In this document: in pieces, positions 24,476 to 32,446 of the stretch
How positions within the stretch are numbered: position 1 is the stretch's first letter
Layout of the letters: the number at the start of each line of letters is the position of its first letter
Source: Acidobacteriota bacterium
Lineage (GTDB): Bacteria; Acidobacteriota; Terriglobia; Bryobacterales; UBA6623
NCBI GenBank assembly: GCA_027624045.1
Contig: JAQBUE010000012.1
Span: 1 to 51,215, forward strand
Direction: 5' to 3'
DNA length: 51,215 nt
The notes under the pieces: model-generated
What the model was told of the DNA's origin: nothing
Seen by the model: only the letters and a program-made list of their open reading frames with translations
Databases searched by the model: none
Position numbers and translations under genes: made by a program

Positions 24476-24484
24476 TGCTATAAT
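24476..24484 (+). promoter_or_regulatory. Extended -10 promoter of the fabZ-lpxA operon
   Basis: TGC then TATAAT (24476-24484) is an extended -10 element with a perfect hexamer. No good -35 lies 17 bp upstream (AGTGAA), as is usual for extended -10 promoters. Predicted start about 24491. Confidence 0.55.
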
Positions 24485-24494
24485 ACGCCTTCCC

Positions 24495-24554
24495 GCGTCG
24501 TCCCAGCGGCGACGTCCCCCCGAGCGAATACCGAGGTCCTGGGACCAGCGACGC
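24495..24554 (+). promoter_or_regulatory. Structured 5' leader of the lipid A operon
   Basis: GCGTCG plus TCCCAG (24495-24506) can pair with CTGGGA (24539-24544) and CGACGC (24549-24554). This gives a 12-bp helix with a 4-nt bulge that begins at the predicted transcript start and ends 13 nt before the fabZ ATG. No Shine-Dalgarno sequence is visible between the helix and the ATG. It may stabilise the RNA or regulate fabZ translation. Confidence 0.5.
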
Positions 24555-24567
24555 TTCTTTCGCACTC

Positions 24568-25062
24568 ATGTACGACATCCATCACATCCTGTCGGTGTTG
24601 CCTCACCGTTATCCGTTCCTGCTTGTTGATCGCATCGAAGAGATGCGCGAAGACTGGATCGTCGGTATCAAGAACGTCACCGTCAACGAGCCATTTTTCC
24701 AAGGGCATTTCCCTGACCTGCCGGTGATGCCGGGCGTTCTGATCATTGAGTCGATGGCGCAAGTTGGCGCCGTCCTGCTGCTGACCTACGGACCGAAGCG
24801 CGGTGAGAGCTTTGAGGACAAGGTCGTCCTTTTTTCCTCGATCGAGAAAGCCCGCTTCCGACGCCCGGTGATGCCCGGTGATCAGCTTCGCATTGAGCTG
24901 CGGGTGCTCAAGCACAAGGGGCCTGTCTGGAAAGTCGGTGCCCGCGGACTGGTGGACGGTAATGTCGTCGCCGACGCGACTCTGATGTGTCACGTCGTCG
25001 ACAAGGCCGCGACGCGCTCGCAGCCGGCCGGTCCGGGTGCTTCCGGAAGTCAGGCCGGCTAG
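24568..25062 (+). CDS. fabZ: 3-hydroxyacyl-ACP dehydratase
   Basis: A 164-residue hot-dog-fold enzyme of fatty acid elongation. The catalytic His-47 and Glu-61 lie in FFQGHFPDLPVMPGVLIIESMAQ; LPHRYPFLLVDRI is typical of FabZ. About 20 extra residues rich in Gly/Pro/Ala are present at the C-terminus. First gene of a lipid A operon: FabZ and LpxA compete for 3-hydroxyacyl-ACP, and their genes are often linked. The next gene starts 10 nt downstream. Confidence 0.95.
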   Translation: MYDIHHILSVLPHRYPFLLVDRIEEMREDWIVGIKNVTVNEPFFQGHFPDLPVMPGVLIIESMAQVGAVLLLTYGPKRGESFEDKVVLFSSIEKARFRRPVMPGDQLRIELRVLKHKGPVWKVGARGLVDGNVVADATLMCHVVDKAATRSQPAGPGASGSQAG

Positions 25063-25072
25063 AAGAAGGGGC

Positions 25073-25849
25073 ATGGCGGTACACCCCACGGCTATTATTG
25101 ATCCGAACGCCCGTCTCCACGAAACGGCCGAGATCGGCCCCTTCTGCGTGATCGGCGCGGGTGTCGAAATCGGAGCCCGCACGCGCCTGATGGCGCACAT
25201 CTACGCCGAAGGCGCGACCACGATCGGCGAAGACAATACCTTCTACCCGTACGCCACCGTCGGCGTCGCCCCGCAGGACCTCAAGTACCACGGTGAGCGC
25301 AGCGAAACCCGCATCGGCAACCGCAATGTGATCCGCGAGTTCGTCACCATTCACCGCGGAACCGAAGGCGGCGGCGGCCTCACCTCCATTGGCGACGATA
25401 ACCTGCTGCAGGCCTACGCGCACGTCGCGCACGACTGCCACCTGCGCTCCCACACGATCCTTTCCCACAGCGCCACCCTCGGCGGACACGTCACCATTGA
25501 AGACTGGGCCGTGGTCGGGGCGCACAGCGGCGTGCATCAGTTTTGCCGCGTCGGAGAGCACTGCTACATCGGCGGCTATAGCGTCATTACGCAAGACGTC
25601 ATGCCGTACTCGCTTGTCGTCACCGAGCGCGGCGCGCGCACCTTCGGGGTCAATAAAGTTGGACTCGAACGCCGCGGTTACTCCAAGGAAAGCGTCCAGC
25701 GTCTACACACGGCGTTCCGCCGCCTGACGAAATCCAACTTGAATACCGACCAGGCGCTGGAGAAGATTCGGGCCGAGGCAGACATCGACGAGCCTCTCCA
25801 AAAGCTGCTCGACTTCATCACGTCGTCCGAGCGGGGCATCATCAAGTGA
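25073..25849 (+). CDS. lpxA: UDP-N-acetylglucosamine acyltransferase
   Basis: A 258-residue left-handed beta-helix enzyme that puts a 3-hydroxyacyl chain on UDP-GlcNAc, the first step of lipid A synthesis. Hexapeptide repeats run from HPTAIIDPNARL onward. The catalytic base is expected to be His-120 in AHVAHDCHLRSH. The C-terminal part is helical (GVNKVGLERRGYS...). Start at ATG 25073 with AAGGGG just upstream. The stop overlaps the GTG start of lpxI (GTGA). Confidence 0.95.
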   Translation: MAVHPTAIIDPNARLHETAEIGPFCVIGAGVEIGARTRLMAHIYAEGATTIGEDNTFYPYATVGVAPQDLKYHGERSETRIGNRNVIREFVTIHRGTEGGGGLTSIGDDNLLQAYAHVAHDCHLRSHTILSHSATLGGHVTIEDWAVVGAHSGVHQFCRVGEHCYIGGYSVITQDVMPYSLVVTERGARTFGVNKVGLERRGYSKESVQRLHTAFRRLTKSNLNTDQALEKIRAEADIDEPLQKLLDFITSSERGIIK

Positions 25850-26646
25850 AGTATGGCCTGATTGCGGGTGGAGGGCGCTTCCCGTTGATCGTTGCATCGT
25901 CGGCGCGCCGCCAAGGCCACGAAATCGTCGCCGTCGCCATCAAGGAAGAAGCCGACCCCGCGATCGAACAGCAGGTCGACCGCTGCCACTGGATCTCGCT
26001 CGGGGAACTCACCAAACTCGTCCGCGCCTTTCAGGACGAAGGCATCACCGAAGCCGTGATGGCCGGCCGCGTGCGCCACTCGCGCATCTACTCGGCGATC
26101 CGCCCCGACTGGAAACTCTTCAAGCTGCTTGCTTCCTTGCCGCGCAAGAATACGGATTCGCTCATCGGCGCCATCGCCAACTTCCTCGAAGGTGAAGGAA
26201 TCCGTCTACTTGATTCCACACTCTTCCTGGAGCCTTATCTCGCCAAGAAGGGTCCGCTCACCCGCCGCCAAGCCAGCAACGACGAACGAGCCGATATCGT
26301 CTACGGCCTCGAAGTGGCGCAAACGCTGACTGAATTTGACATTGGTCAGACCGTCATCATCTGCGAATGCGCCTGCGTCGCCGTGGAAGCCATGGAAGGC
26401 ACCAACGAAGCGATCGTGCGTGCCGCCCGTTTCAGCAACGGCCGGCCACTCACTGTCGTGAAGATGGCTAAGCCGAATCAGGACATGCGTTTCGACGTCC
26501 CCGTCGTCGGCCCCTTGACCATCGAAAAGATGATCGAGGCGAAGGCGACCGCCCTCGCCATCGAAGCAGGCAAAACCCTGTTGCTCGACATGGAAGAGGT
26601 CGTTGAAACCGCGAATCGAGCCAAAATTGCGATGCTGGGGTGCTAG
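25846..26646 (+). CDS. lpxI: UDP-2,3-diacylglucosamine diphosphatase, LpxI type
   Basis: A 266-residue DUF1009-family protein: KYGLIAGGGRFPLIVASSARRQGHEI at the start, the central AGRVRHSRIYSAIRPD and RKNTDSLIGAIANFLEGEGI, and the C-terminal GQTVIICECACVAVEAMEGTNEAI with KMAKPNQDMRFDVPVVGPLTIEKM. LpxI forms lipid X and UMP and replaces LpxH in many non-enteric bacteria. GTG start at 25846, coupled to lpxA. Confidence 0.93.
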   Translation: MKYGLIAGGGRFPLIVASSARRQGHEIVAVAIKEEADPAIEQQVDRCHWISLGELTKLVRAFQDEGITEAVMAGRVRHSRIYSAIRPDWKLFKLLASLPRKNTDSLIGAIANFLEGEGIRLLDSTLFLEPYLAKKGPLTRRQASNDERADIVYGLEVAQTLTEFDIGQTVIICECACVAVEAMEGTNEAIVRAARFSNGRPLTVVKMAKPNQDMRFDVPVVGPLTIEKMIEAKATALAIEAGKTLLLDMEEVVETANRAKIAMLGC

Positions 26647-26664
26647 GCCGCAAACTAAATCCAG

Positions 26665-27642
26665 ATGGGTGACCAAGAATCAGCAGGCAAGACCCGCGTA
26701 GCCGTTGTCGGCGTAGGAAGCTTCGGCAAGCAGCACGCGAGAGTCCTCAGCAAGCTGCCCGGCGCGGACCTCATTGCGGTCGTTGACACGGCGGAAGATC
26801 AAGCGCGGTCGGTAGCCCAGGAGAACGGCTGCCAAGCGCTTGCCGATTATCGAGAACTTGAGGGCAAAGTCGACGCCGCCGTCATCGCCGTCCCCACACA
26901 GCACCACGCCGCCGTCGGAGTCGGCCTTCTGAAGTCAGGCATCGATCTGCTTGTCGAGAAGCCTATCGCGCCCGACCTGGAATCCGCTGATGCGCTGATT
27001 ACAGCCGCCCGTGAGAATAACCGCATCCTTCAAATCGGCCATCTCGAACGTTTCAACCCGATCATCGAAGAAGTGAAAGGCGTCGCAACCTTGCCGCTTT
27101 TTTTCGAGATCCACCGTATGAGCACGTTCTCGCCGCGCTCTCTCGATGTTGATGTCGTGCTCGACCTGATGATTCACGACCTCGACATCGTTCTCGACTT
27201 GGTCGACAGCCCGCTCGAACGTTTCGAAGCAACCGGCATCCCGGTCCTTTCCCAGAAGGCCGATATCGCCAGCGTCCGGTTGATTTTCGAGAATGGTTGC
27301 GTGGCCAACCTCACCGCCAGCCGCGTCTCGACGGAAAAGATTAGGAAACTCCGCTTCTTCCAGCCCCGTCAATACATATCGATCGACTACACGCGCCAGG
27401 ACGGTTACTTATCCGGCGTCGATGAGGCGTTCCAGCTAACTTATCGTCCGCTGAAGGTGGTCAAGGGCGAACCGCTGGCGCGTCAGGACGAAGCTTTTCT
27501 GCGGGCCGTCGCAACGCGCGAACGACCTCGCGTCAGCGGGGAGGACGGCCGAGCGACGCTCGCGGTGGGGCTTAGAATAATAGAGGAAATGGACCGCCAT
27601 ACCCGAGTCGTTGCGCAGACGCTGGCGCCCCCGCGGACGTGA
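26665..27642 (+). CDS. Gfo/Idh/MocA-family NAD(P)-dependent oxidoreductase linked to lipid A genes
   Basis: A 325-residue protein with an N-terminal Rossmann domain (VAVVGVGSFGKQHARVL), the family motif VEKPIAPD, and a C-terminal substrate domain with the EIHRM and DLMIHDLDIVLDLV helices. Its place after lpxA-lpxI and its coupling to the next gene (GTGA) suggest a role in cell-envelope sugar metabolism. A UDP-GlcNAc 3-dehydrogenase like GnnA, the first enzyme of GlcN3N lipid A synthesis, is one possibility. The partner aminotransferase GnnB is not in the window, so the substrate stays open. Confidence 0.87.
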   Translation: MGDQESAGKTRVAVVGVGSFGKQHARVLSKLPGADLIAVVDTAEDQARSVAQENGCQALADYRELEGKVDAAVIAVPTQHHAAVGVGLLKSGIDLLVEKPIAPDLESADALITAARENNRILQIGHLERFNPIIEEVKGVATLPLFFEIHRMSTFSPRSLDVDVVLDLMIHDLDIVLDLVDSPLERFEATGIPVLSQKADIASVRLIFENGCVANLTASRVSTEKIRKLRFFQPRQYISIDYTRQDGYLSGVDEAFQLTYRPLKVVKGEPLARQDEAFLRAVATRERPRVSGEDGRATLAVGLRIIEEMDRHTRVVAQTLAPPRT

Positions 27643-29129
27643 ATCGCCCGGCCACGGATCCTGAACTTCGACTACTGCTTGAAGACTACGGCTCCCGGGC
27701 CCGGCAGTGGCTGGTCCGATTTGCGTCCCAACCGGGCGCCTTCCGCGAACACAACGCGCCCCCTTCGAACGGGCATCCGCCACGCACCCTGAACTTGCTT
27801 GTTGAGGACTTCGGGCAGCATCGCCGTGCATGGTGGAATGAGTATCGAAGCACGGTCTCAGCTTCCAAGGCGGTGCCGCAAAGCTCGGATCAGAGCGATC
27901 TGGCGCTTCTGGTCGAGGACTACTACCAAACCCGACGGGCAGCTTCGGGCGCGCGGGCAACTGCCCCGTTAGCCACCTCGGGCGTCGCAGCGAGGCCGCC
28001 CGTCTCGGCCCCGCTTGAGGACGACACTCCGCTTGACCTGCTTGTTTATTGGGAGGCGAGCATGTTCGGCCGCATCCGGCCACTCGCTTTCTCGCTCATC
28101 GCGCACGCGTTTCTGATTACCATTCTTATTCTGGAGCCGGGCCTTCTTCCGTTTAAGCAGCGGCCGCTCGAGCTCGAGCACCAGACGTTCACGATGCTTG
28201 CGCCGCCCGACGATTACCTCAAGGAATTGACGCAACCCGAGCCCAATAAAGGTCCTGTCAGTATCGCGTTCGAGGGTAAGGACGAGCCTGCCGTGCCGGT
28301 CATGAAACCGCCGGAGTTACCCGTCCCGGCACCCCCGGCGATTCAGCCGGAGCCGGCAGCCGACCCCGAACCGGCGCCGACGGTCGAGGCGGCTCGCGAG
28401 GAACCTGTGCCGGAGCCCCTGCCCGAGCGGCGCGATCCGGAGCCGGACCTCGAACCGGCGCCCGCGGCGATTGCGGCCCGGAGCCCGAACCCCGGCGAGT
28501 TCACCCCGAACCGCCGCTTAGGGCGACCCGCCGAGCTTCCCATGCCGCGTTCCCCCGCGCGCCCCACCAAGCGCCCCCGGCTCGAACTCGAAGAGGCGCG
28601 CACAGGGTCGCCCGGCCGTGCCGGCCCGGCGCAACTGGGCAGCCTGGGGCTCAATGCAAGGCCGGGGCAGATGGTCGAGGGCGCGATCCAGAACCTCTCC
28701 GCCGGAGGCAACGGCGGCGGTCGGCAAGCGGTCGGCGATCGCGATGGGGCAGGCGGGCTGAGCGGCTATCTGCCGCCCTCGCCCGGTAACGCCGGGAGTA
28801 ACCTCGAACTGATGAGCGACCCGATGGGCGTTGACTTCCGTCCCTACTTGCTGCAGGTGCTGGCGTCTGTCCGGCGCAACTGGTACGTTGTCATTCCCGA
28901 AAGCGCCCGCCTGGGCATGAACCGCGGCGCCGTTGGCATCCAGATGCGTATCGTCCGCAGCGGTACCGTCGAGAAACTCGTCATCGCGACCTCTTCGGGT
29001 ACCAGCTCGCTCGACCGCGCCGCCATAGCCGGCATCAGCGCCTCCAACCCTTTTCCGCCCCTACCGTCGGAGTTCAAGGGCTCCAGCGTCAGCCTCCAAT
29101 TCGTCTTCCGCTACAACCTCAAGCGATAG
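27639..29129 (+). CDS. TonB-like protein with an N-terminal repeated motif
   Basis: A 496-residue protein starting with GTG at 27639, overlapping the previous stop. The N-terminal about 145 residues are cytosolic and contain the motif LxLLvEDyxxxRRaw at residues 10-24, 51-65 and 88-102, with a decayed fourth copy at 132-140. One membrane segment follows (about 147-168). Then comes a long Pro/Glu/Ala-rich periplasmic linker (about 215-340) and a C-terminal TonB domain (DFRPYLLQVLASVRRNWYVVIPESA... to the end). It should couple inner-membrane energy or bridge to an outer-membrane partner. The N-terminal repeats are not part of ordinary TonB. The linkage to lipid A genes suggests envelope work. 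Confidence 0.78.
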   Translation: MNRPATDPELRLLLEDYGSRARQWLVRFASQPGAFREHNAPPSNGHPPRTLNLLVEDFGQHRRAWWNEYRSTVSASKAVPQSSDQSDLALLVEDYYQTRRAASGARATAPLATSGVAARPPVSAPLEDDTPLDLLVYWEASMFGRIRPLAFSLIAHAFLITILILEPGLLPFKQRPLELEHQTFTMLAPPDDYLKELTQPEPNKGPVSIAFEGKDEPAVPVMKPPELPVPAPPAIQPEPAADPEPAPTVEAAREEPVPEPLPERRDPEPDLEPAPAAIAARSPNPGEFTPNRRLGRPAELPMPRSPARPTKRPRLELEEARTGSPGRAGPAQLGSLGLNARPGQMVEGAIQNLSAGGNGGGRQAVGDRDGAGGLSGYLPPSPGNAGSNLELMSDPMGVDFRPYLLQVLASVRRNWYVVIPESARLGMNRGAVGIQMRIVRSGTVEKLVIATSSGTSSLDRAAIAGISASNPFPPLPSEFKGSSVSLQFVFRYNLKR

Positions 29130-29146
29130 TCCGGGGCCTTTACGCT

Positions 29147-29174
29147 GCCTGCCCCCGAAACTACCCCGGCAGGC
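29147..29174. terminator. Hairpin between convergent genes
   Basis: GCCTGCC (29147-29153) pairs with GGCAGGC (29168-29174), with a 14-nt loop. It lies in the 49-bp gap between the TonB-like gene and the convergent SDR gene and could serve both strands. There is no clear T-run. Confidence 0.4.
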
Positions 29175-29178
29175 TGGG

Positions 29179-29940
29179 TTAATCCATTAACATGCCGCCG
29201 TTGATCTCGATCGCTTCGCCGACGATGTGGCTGGCACGGTCGCTCGCGAGAAAAGTGATCATGCCCGCGATCTCATCGGGCTGGCCGGCACGCCCCTGAG
29301 GGATCATCGAGACCATCGCATTCATGCGCTCTTCGCTGGTGAAGCGCTCGTGGAAAGGCGTCAGGATCACGCCGGGATGCACCGAGTTCACCCGGATGCC
29401 GTGCGCGATCAACTCTTTGGCGAGTCCTTTGGTCATGCACGTCATGGCGGCCTTGGCTGTGGCATAGGGGATGGCGCCGAGACCGCCTCCGTTGCGGGCC
29501 GCGATCGAGCTGATGTTGATGATCGCTCCCGAGCCGCGCTCAACCATGTGGGCGGCGACGGCCTTGGTCACCCAAAACGCGCTGTTGAGATTCACGTCCA
29601 TCACTTGCTGCCACAACTCGTCGCTGATCTCGAGCAGCAGCTTGCGCTCAAGAAGGGATCCGGCGTTGTTGACGAGGCAATCGATACGGCCGCTCCCGGC
29701 GAGTACGTCGGAAACCAAGCGCCGCGCGCCCTTCGGGTTGGAGAGGTCGCCCTGATAGAGCCAGGCCGTTCCGCCGGCCGCTTCGATTTGGGCAACCACT
29801 TCGCGGGCGGCGGCTTCACTATTGTTGTAATGAACGGCAACTCGGGAGCCGGCGCGGGCCAGATCGAGAGCCGCGGCGGCCCCGATGCCGGTGCTGGAGC
29901 CGGTTACGAGCGAGACATGCGATGATGGGAAGTTTGGCAT
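29179..29940 (-). CDS. Short-chain dehydrogenase/reductase, FabG-like
   Basis: A 253-residue classical SDR. The cofactor motif TGSSTGIG lies near residue 14; VNNAGS follows. The catalytic Ser lies in INISSIAARNGG and the Tyr/Lys pair in PYATAKAA. RVNSVHPGVILTPF and the C-terminal ASHIVGEAIEINGGMLMD are typical of 3-oxoacyl-ACP reductase and sugar dehydrogenase relatives. The Asn-Asn in VAVHYNNSEAA after beta-2 suggests NADP preference. Start at ATG 29940. It is divergent from the aldehyde dehydrogenase gene, so a sugar-acid or polyol role is possible. Confidence 0.87.
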   Translation of the reverse strand: MPNFPSSHVSLVTGSSTGIGAAAALDLARAGSRVAVHYNNSEAAAREVVAQIEAAGGTAWLYQGDLSNPKGARRLVSDVLAGSGRIDCLVNNAGSLLERKLLLEISDELWQQVMDVNLNSAFWVTKAVAAHMVERGSGAIINISSIAARNGGGLGAIPYATAKAAMTCMTKGLAKELIAHGIRVNSVHPGVILTPFHERFTSEERMNAMVSMIPQGRAGQPDEIAGMITFLASDRASHIVGEAIEINGGMLMD

Positions 29941-30101
29941 AGCCGACCAATTGTAGTACAAAGAAACTCTTTACTTCGTTTTCCTTTCGTCCGGGCGAAG
30001 GCCGCGCTTTCCGCGAGCGGCGGCGAGCTTCTCATCGCGGCAGCAAAGCACCAAGCGGATCTGTCGCGGGCGCCTGGGCATATCAAGTTTCTGGAGAGAT
30101 C

Positions 30102-31553
30102 ATGAGCAACGCAAAAACATACGCAAACTATATCAACGGCGAGTGGGTTACCTCCGATAGAACGTTCGAAGTCCGCAATCCCGCCGATACCGACGACGTC
30201 GTTGGCGTCTTTTCGAAGGGCAGCCCGGCCGACATCGCGAAAGCGGCAGCCGCGGCGCAGGAAGCCTTCGCCGGATGGGCGGCCCTGCCCGGACCGACGC
30301 GCGGCAAGTATCTGTTCAAGATCGCCGAGATCCTCGAAGCCAAGCTCGATCAGCTTGGCGAAGAGATGACGCGCGAAGAGGGCAAGACGCTTCCCGAGGC
30401 CAAGGGCGAGACGATGCGCTCGATCAATATTTTTCGCTATTTCGCCAGTGAGGGCTCGCGCGTCCCCGGCCACATGGTCCCCTCCGAGCGCGACCGCGTT
30501 TTCATGTACGCATTCCGTAAGCCGCTGGGCGTCGTGGGCCTGATCACGCCGTGGAACTTCCCGAGCGCGATCCCGGCCTGGAAGCTTGCTCCGGCCATGG
30601 TGGCAGGCAACACCGTAATCATGAAACCCGCCTCGGCCGCCCCGTTGAGCGCCTGGAGCATCATCGAAGCCTGCCATGAGGCGGGTGTCCCCAAAGGCGT
30701 TATCAACTTCGTGGCCGGCTCAGGCAGCGAACTCGGCGGTGCGCTGGTCAACGCTGCTCCGCTCAAGGCCATTTCTTTCACTGGATCGTGCGGGATTGGC
30801 AGTGAACTTCATGAGGCGGCTTCGAAGCGCCGGCTGCGCATCCAACTCGAAATGGGCGGCAAGAACCCGACGATCGTTCTCAACGACGCCATCCTGGCTA
30901 AGGCCGTTGGCAATACCGTGAACGCGGCTTTCTTCTCGACCGGCCAGAAATGCACGGCTACGAGCAGGGTGATCGTGGAAGACGGGATCTACGACGAATT
31001 CGTAGCAGCGCTCATCGACGCGACGAAGAAGCTCAAGGTCGGCAACGGCCTCGATGCGGGCGTCCAGATCGGCCCTGCGATTGATCAGGCCCAGCTTGAC
31101 ACCAATCTGCGTTACATCGAAATAGCCAAGAAGGAGGGCGCCAAACTCGAGTGCGGCGGCAATCAGCTTACGGGCGGCGCCTACGACAAAGGCTACTTTA
31201 TCGAACCGACGGTTTTCACCGGTGTTACCGAAAAGATGACGATCGCGCAGGAGGAAGTCTTCGGGCCGGTGCTCGCCGTGATGCGCGCCAAGGACTACGA
31301 TGAGGCCATCCGCATCGCCAATAACGTTGCTTTCGGCCTGTCGGCGTCGATTCAGACTCAGAATGTTTCGCGCATCTTCGAATACGCGCAACAGATTGAG
31401 GCGGGCCTGGTTACCGTCAACCTGCCGAGCGCCGGTGTCGAGTACCAGTTGCCATTCGGCGGTACGAAGGATTCCAGCTTCGGGCCGAAGGAGCAGGGTC
31501 CGGCGGCGCTCGATTTCTACACTGACTACAAGACCGTCTATCTCGGCTACTAG
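30102..31553 (+). CDS. Aldehyde dehydrogenase, likely 2-oxoglutarate semialdehyde dehydrogenase
   Basis: A 483-residue ALDH-superfamily enzyme. Asn-152 lies in TPWNFP, the general base Glu-250 in LEMGGKNP, and the nucleophile Cys-284 in STGQKCTATSR; EEVFGPV is present. The ending AGVEYQLPFGGTKDSSFGPKEQG matches the branch containing alpha-ketoglutaric semialdehyde dehydrogenase. A good ribosome site (GGAGAG) precedes the ATG. The fumarylacetoacetate-hydrolase-family gene follows 21 nt later. Such a pair would carry out the last two steps of oxidative pentose (Weimberg-type) breakdown, giving 2-oxoglutarate. The pathway role is inferred from pairing. Confidence 0.88.
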   Translation: MSNAKTYANYINGEWVTSDRTFEVRNPADTDDVVGVFSKGSPADIAKAAAAAQEAFAGWAALPGPTRGKYLFKIAEILEAKLDQLGEEMTREEGKTLPEAKGETMRSINIFRYFASEGSRVPGHMVPSERDRVFMYAFRKPLGVVGLITPWNFPSAIPAWKLAPAMVAGNTVIMKPASAAPLSAWSIIEACHEAGVPKGVINFVAGSGSELGGALVNAAPLKAISFTGSCGIGSELHEAASKRRLRIQLEMGGKNPTIVLNDAILAKAVGNTVNAAFFSTGQKCTATSRVIVEDGIYDEFVAALIDATKKLKVGNGLDAGVQIGPAIDQAQLDTNLRYIEIAKKEGAKLECGGNQLTGGAYDKGYFIEPTVFTGVTEKMTIAQEEVFGPVLAVMRAKDYDEAIRIANNVAFGLSASIQTQNVSRIFEYAQQIEAGLVTVNLPSAGVEYQLPFGGTKDSSFGPKEQGPAALDFYTDYKTVYLGY

Positions 31554-31574
31554 CACATTGAGGGGAGGCTCGCC

Positions 31575-32426
31575 ATGAAGTTGGCCCAAGTTCGCGCCGC
31601 GTCAACAGGAATGCTGACGGCGGCCATCGTTCACAAGAACGGCTACCGGCTGATCATCGGCCACACGATGGCGTCGTTGATCCGAAAAGCCGAGGCGGAG
31701 GATGCCGATCTCGCCGAACTGGCCGAGGCATTGGCGTTGGTCGACCCCGTGACGCTCGAGATGGCGATCCCGGTATCGCCTGTCGAAGTCTGGGCCTGCG
31801 GCTGTACCTATGCGCCGAGCGCGGAATTCCGCGACGGCGAGTTGGGCGAAGGAGAGGGTCCCTACGCTTACGTCTCCAATCCCGACCATCGTCCCGAACT
31901 TTTCTTCAAGGGCACGGAACGCGTCTGCGTCGGCCCAAACGAAAAGATTGGCATCCGCCCTGATTCGACCTTCACGGCACCGGAGCCCGAACTTGCCCTG
32001 GTCGTCAACAGCGCGGGCAAAATTGTCGCTTACACGCTCGGCAACGATGTATCCGCTTGGGACATCGAGCGAGAAAACGCCCTATATCTGCCTCAGTCCA
32101 AGGTCTACGACGCCTGCTGCGCGCTCGGCCCGTTCCTCGTGACGCCGGACGAAATCGGCAACCCCTACGAACTCGAAATGAGCTGTACGATCCGGCGGCG
32201 CGGCAAACTGACATTCGAAGGCAAGGCGTCCGTCGGCCAACTGCGGCGAAAATTCGAAGAGCTGGTCGAGTTCTTGACCCGCGGCAATTCTGTTCCCACC
32301 CCCACTGTCCTGCTCACCGGAACCGGTATTATCGTCACCCAAGAGGCCGCGCTGGCCCCGGGTGATGTCGTAACGATCGACGTTCCGGGCCTTGGAAGCC
32401 TCGTCAACGAGGCAGAAAAGGTATAG
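31575..32426 (+). CDS. Fumarylacetoacetate-hydrolase-family enzyme, candidate 2-keto-3-deoxypentonate dehydratase
   Basis: A 283-residue FAH-superfamily protein. The metal ligands Glu-137 and Glu-139 lie in APEPELALV and Asp-158 in GNDVSAWDIER. LFFKGTERVCVGPNEKIGIRPD and the C-terminal TGTGIIV...LAPGDVVTIDVPGLG are typical. In Caulobacter-type xylose metabolism an FAH-family dehydratase (XylX) makes 2-oxoglutarate semialdehyde. The adjacent dehydrogenase would then oxidise it. Ribosome site GAGGGGAGG lies before the ATG at 31575. Confidence 0.82.
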   Translation: MKLAQVRAASTGMLTAAIVHKNGYRLIIGHTMASLIRKAEAEDADLAELAEALALVDPVTLEMAIPVSPVEVWACGCTYAPSAEFRDGELGEGEGPYAYVSNPDHRPELFFKGTERVCVGPNEKIGIRPDSTFTAPEPELALVVNSAGKIVAYTLGNDVSAWDIERENALYLPQSKVYDACCALGPFLVTPDEIGNPYELEMSCTIRRRGKLTFEGKASVGQLRRKFEELVEFLTRGNSVPTPTVLLTGTGIIVTQEAALAPGDVVTIDVPGLGSLVNEAEKV

Positions 32427-32446
32427 AATGGACACTGGGGTGAAAC

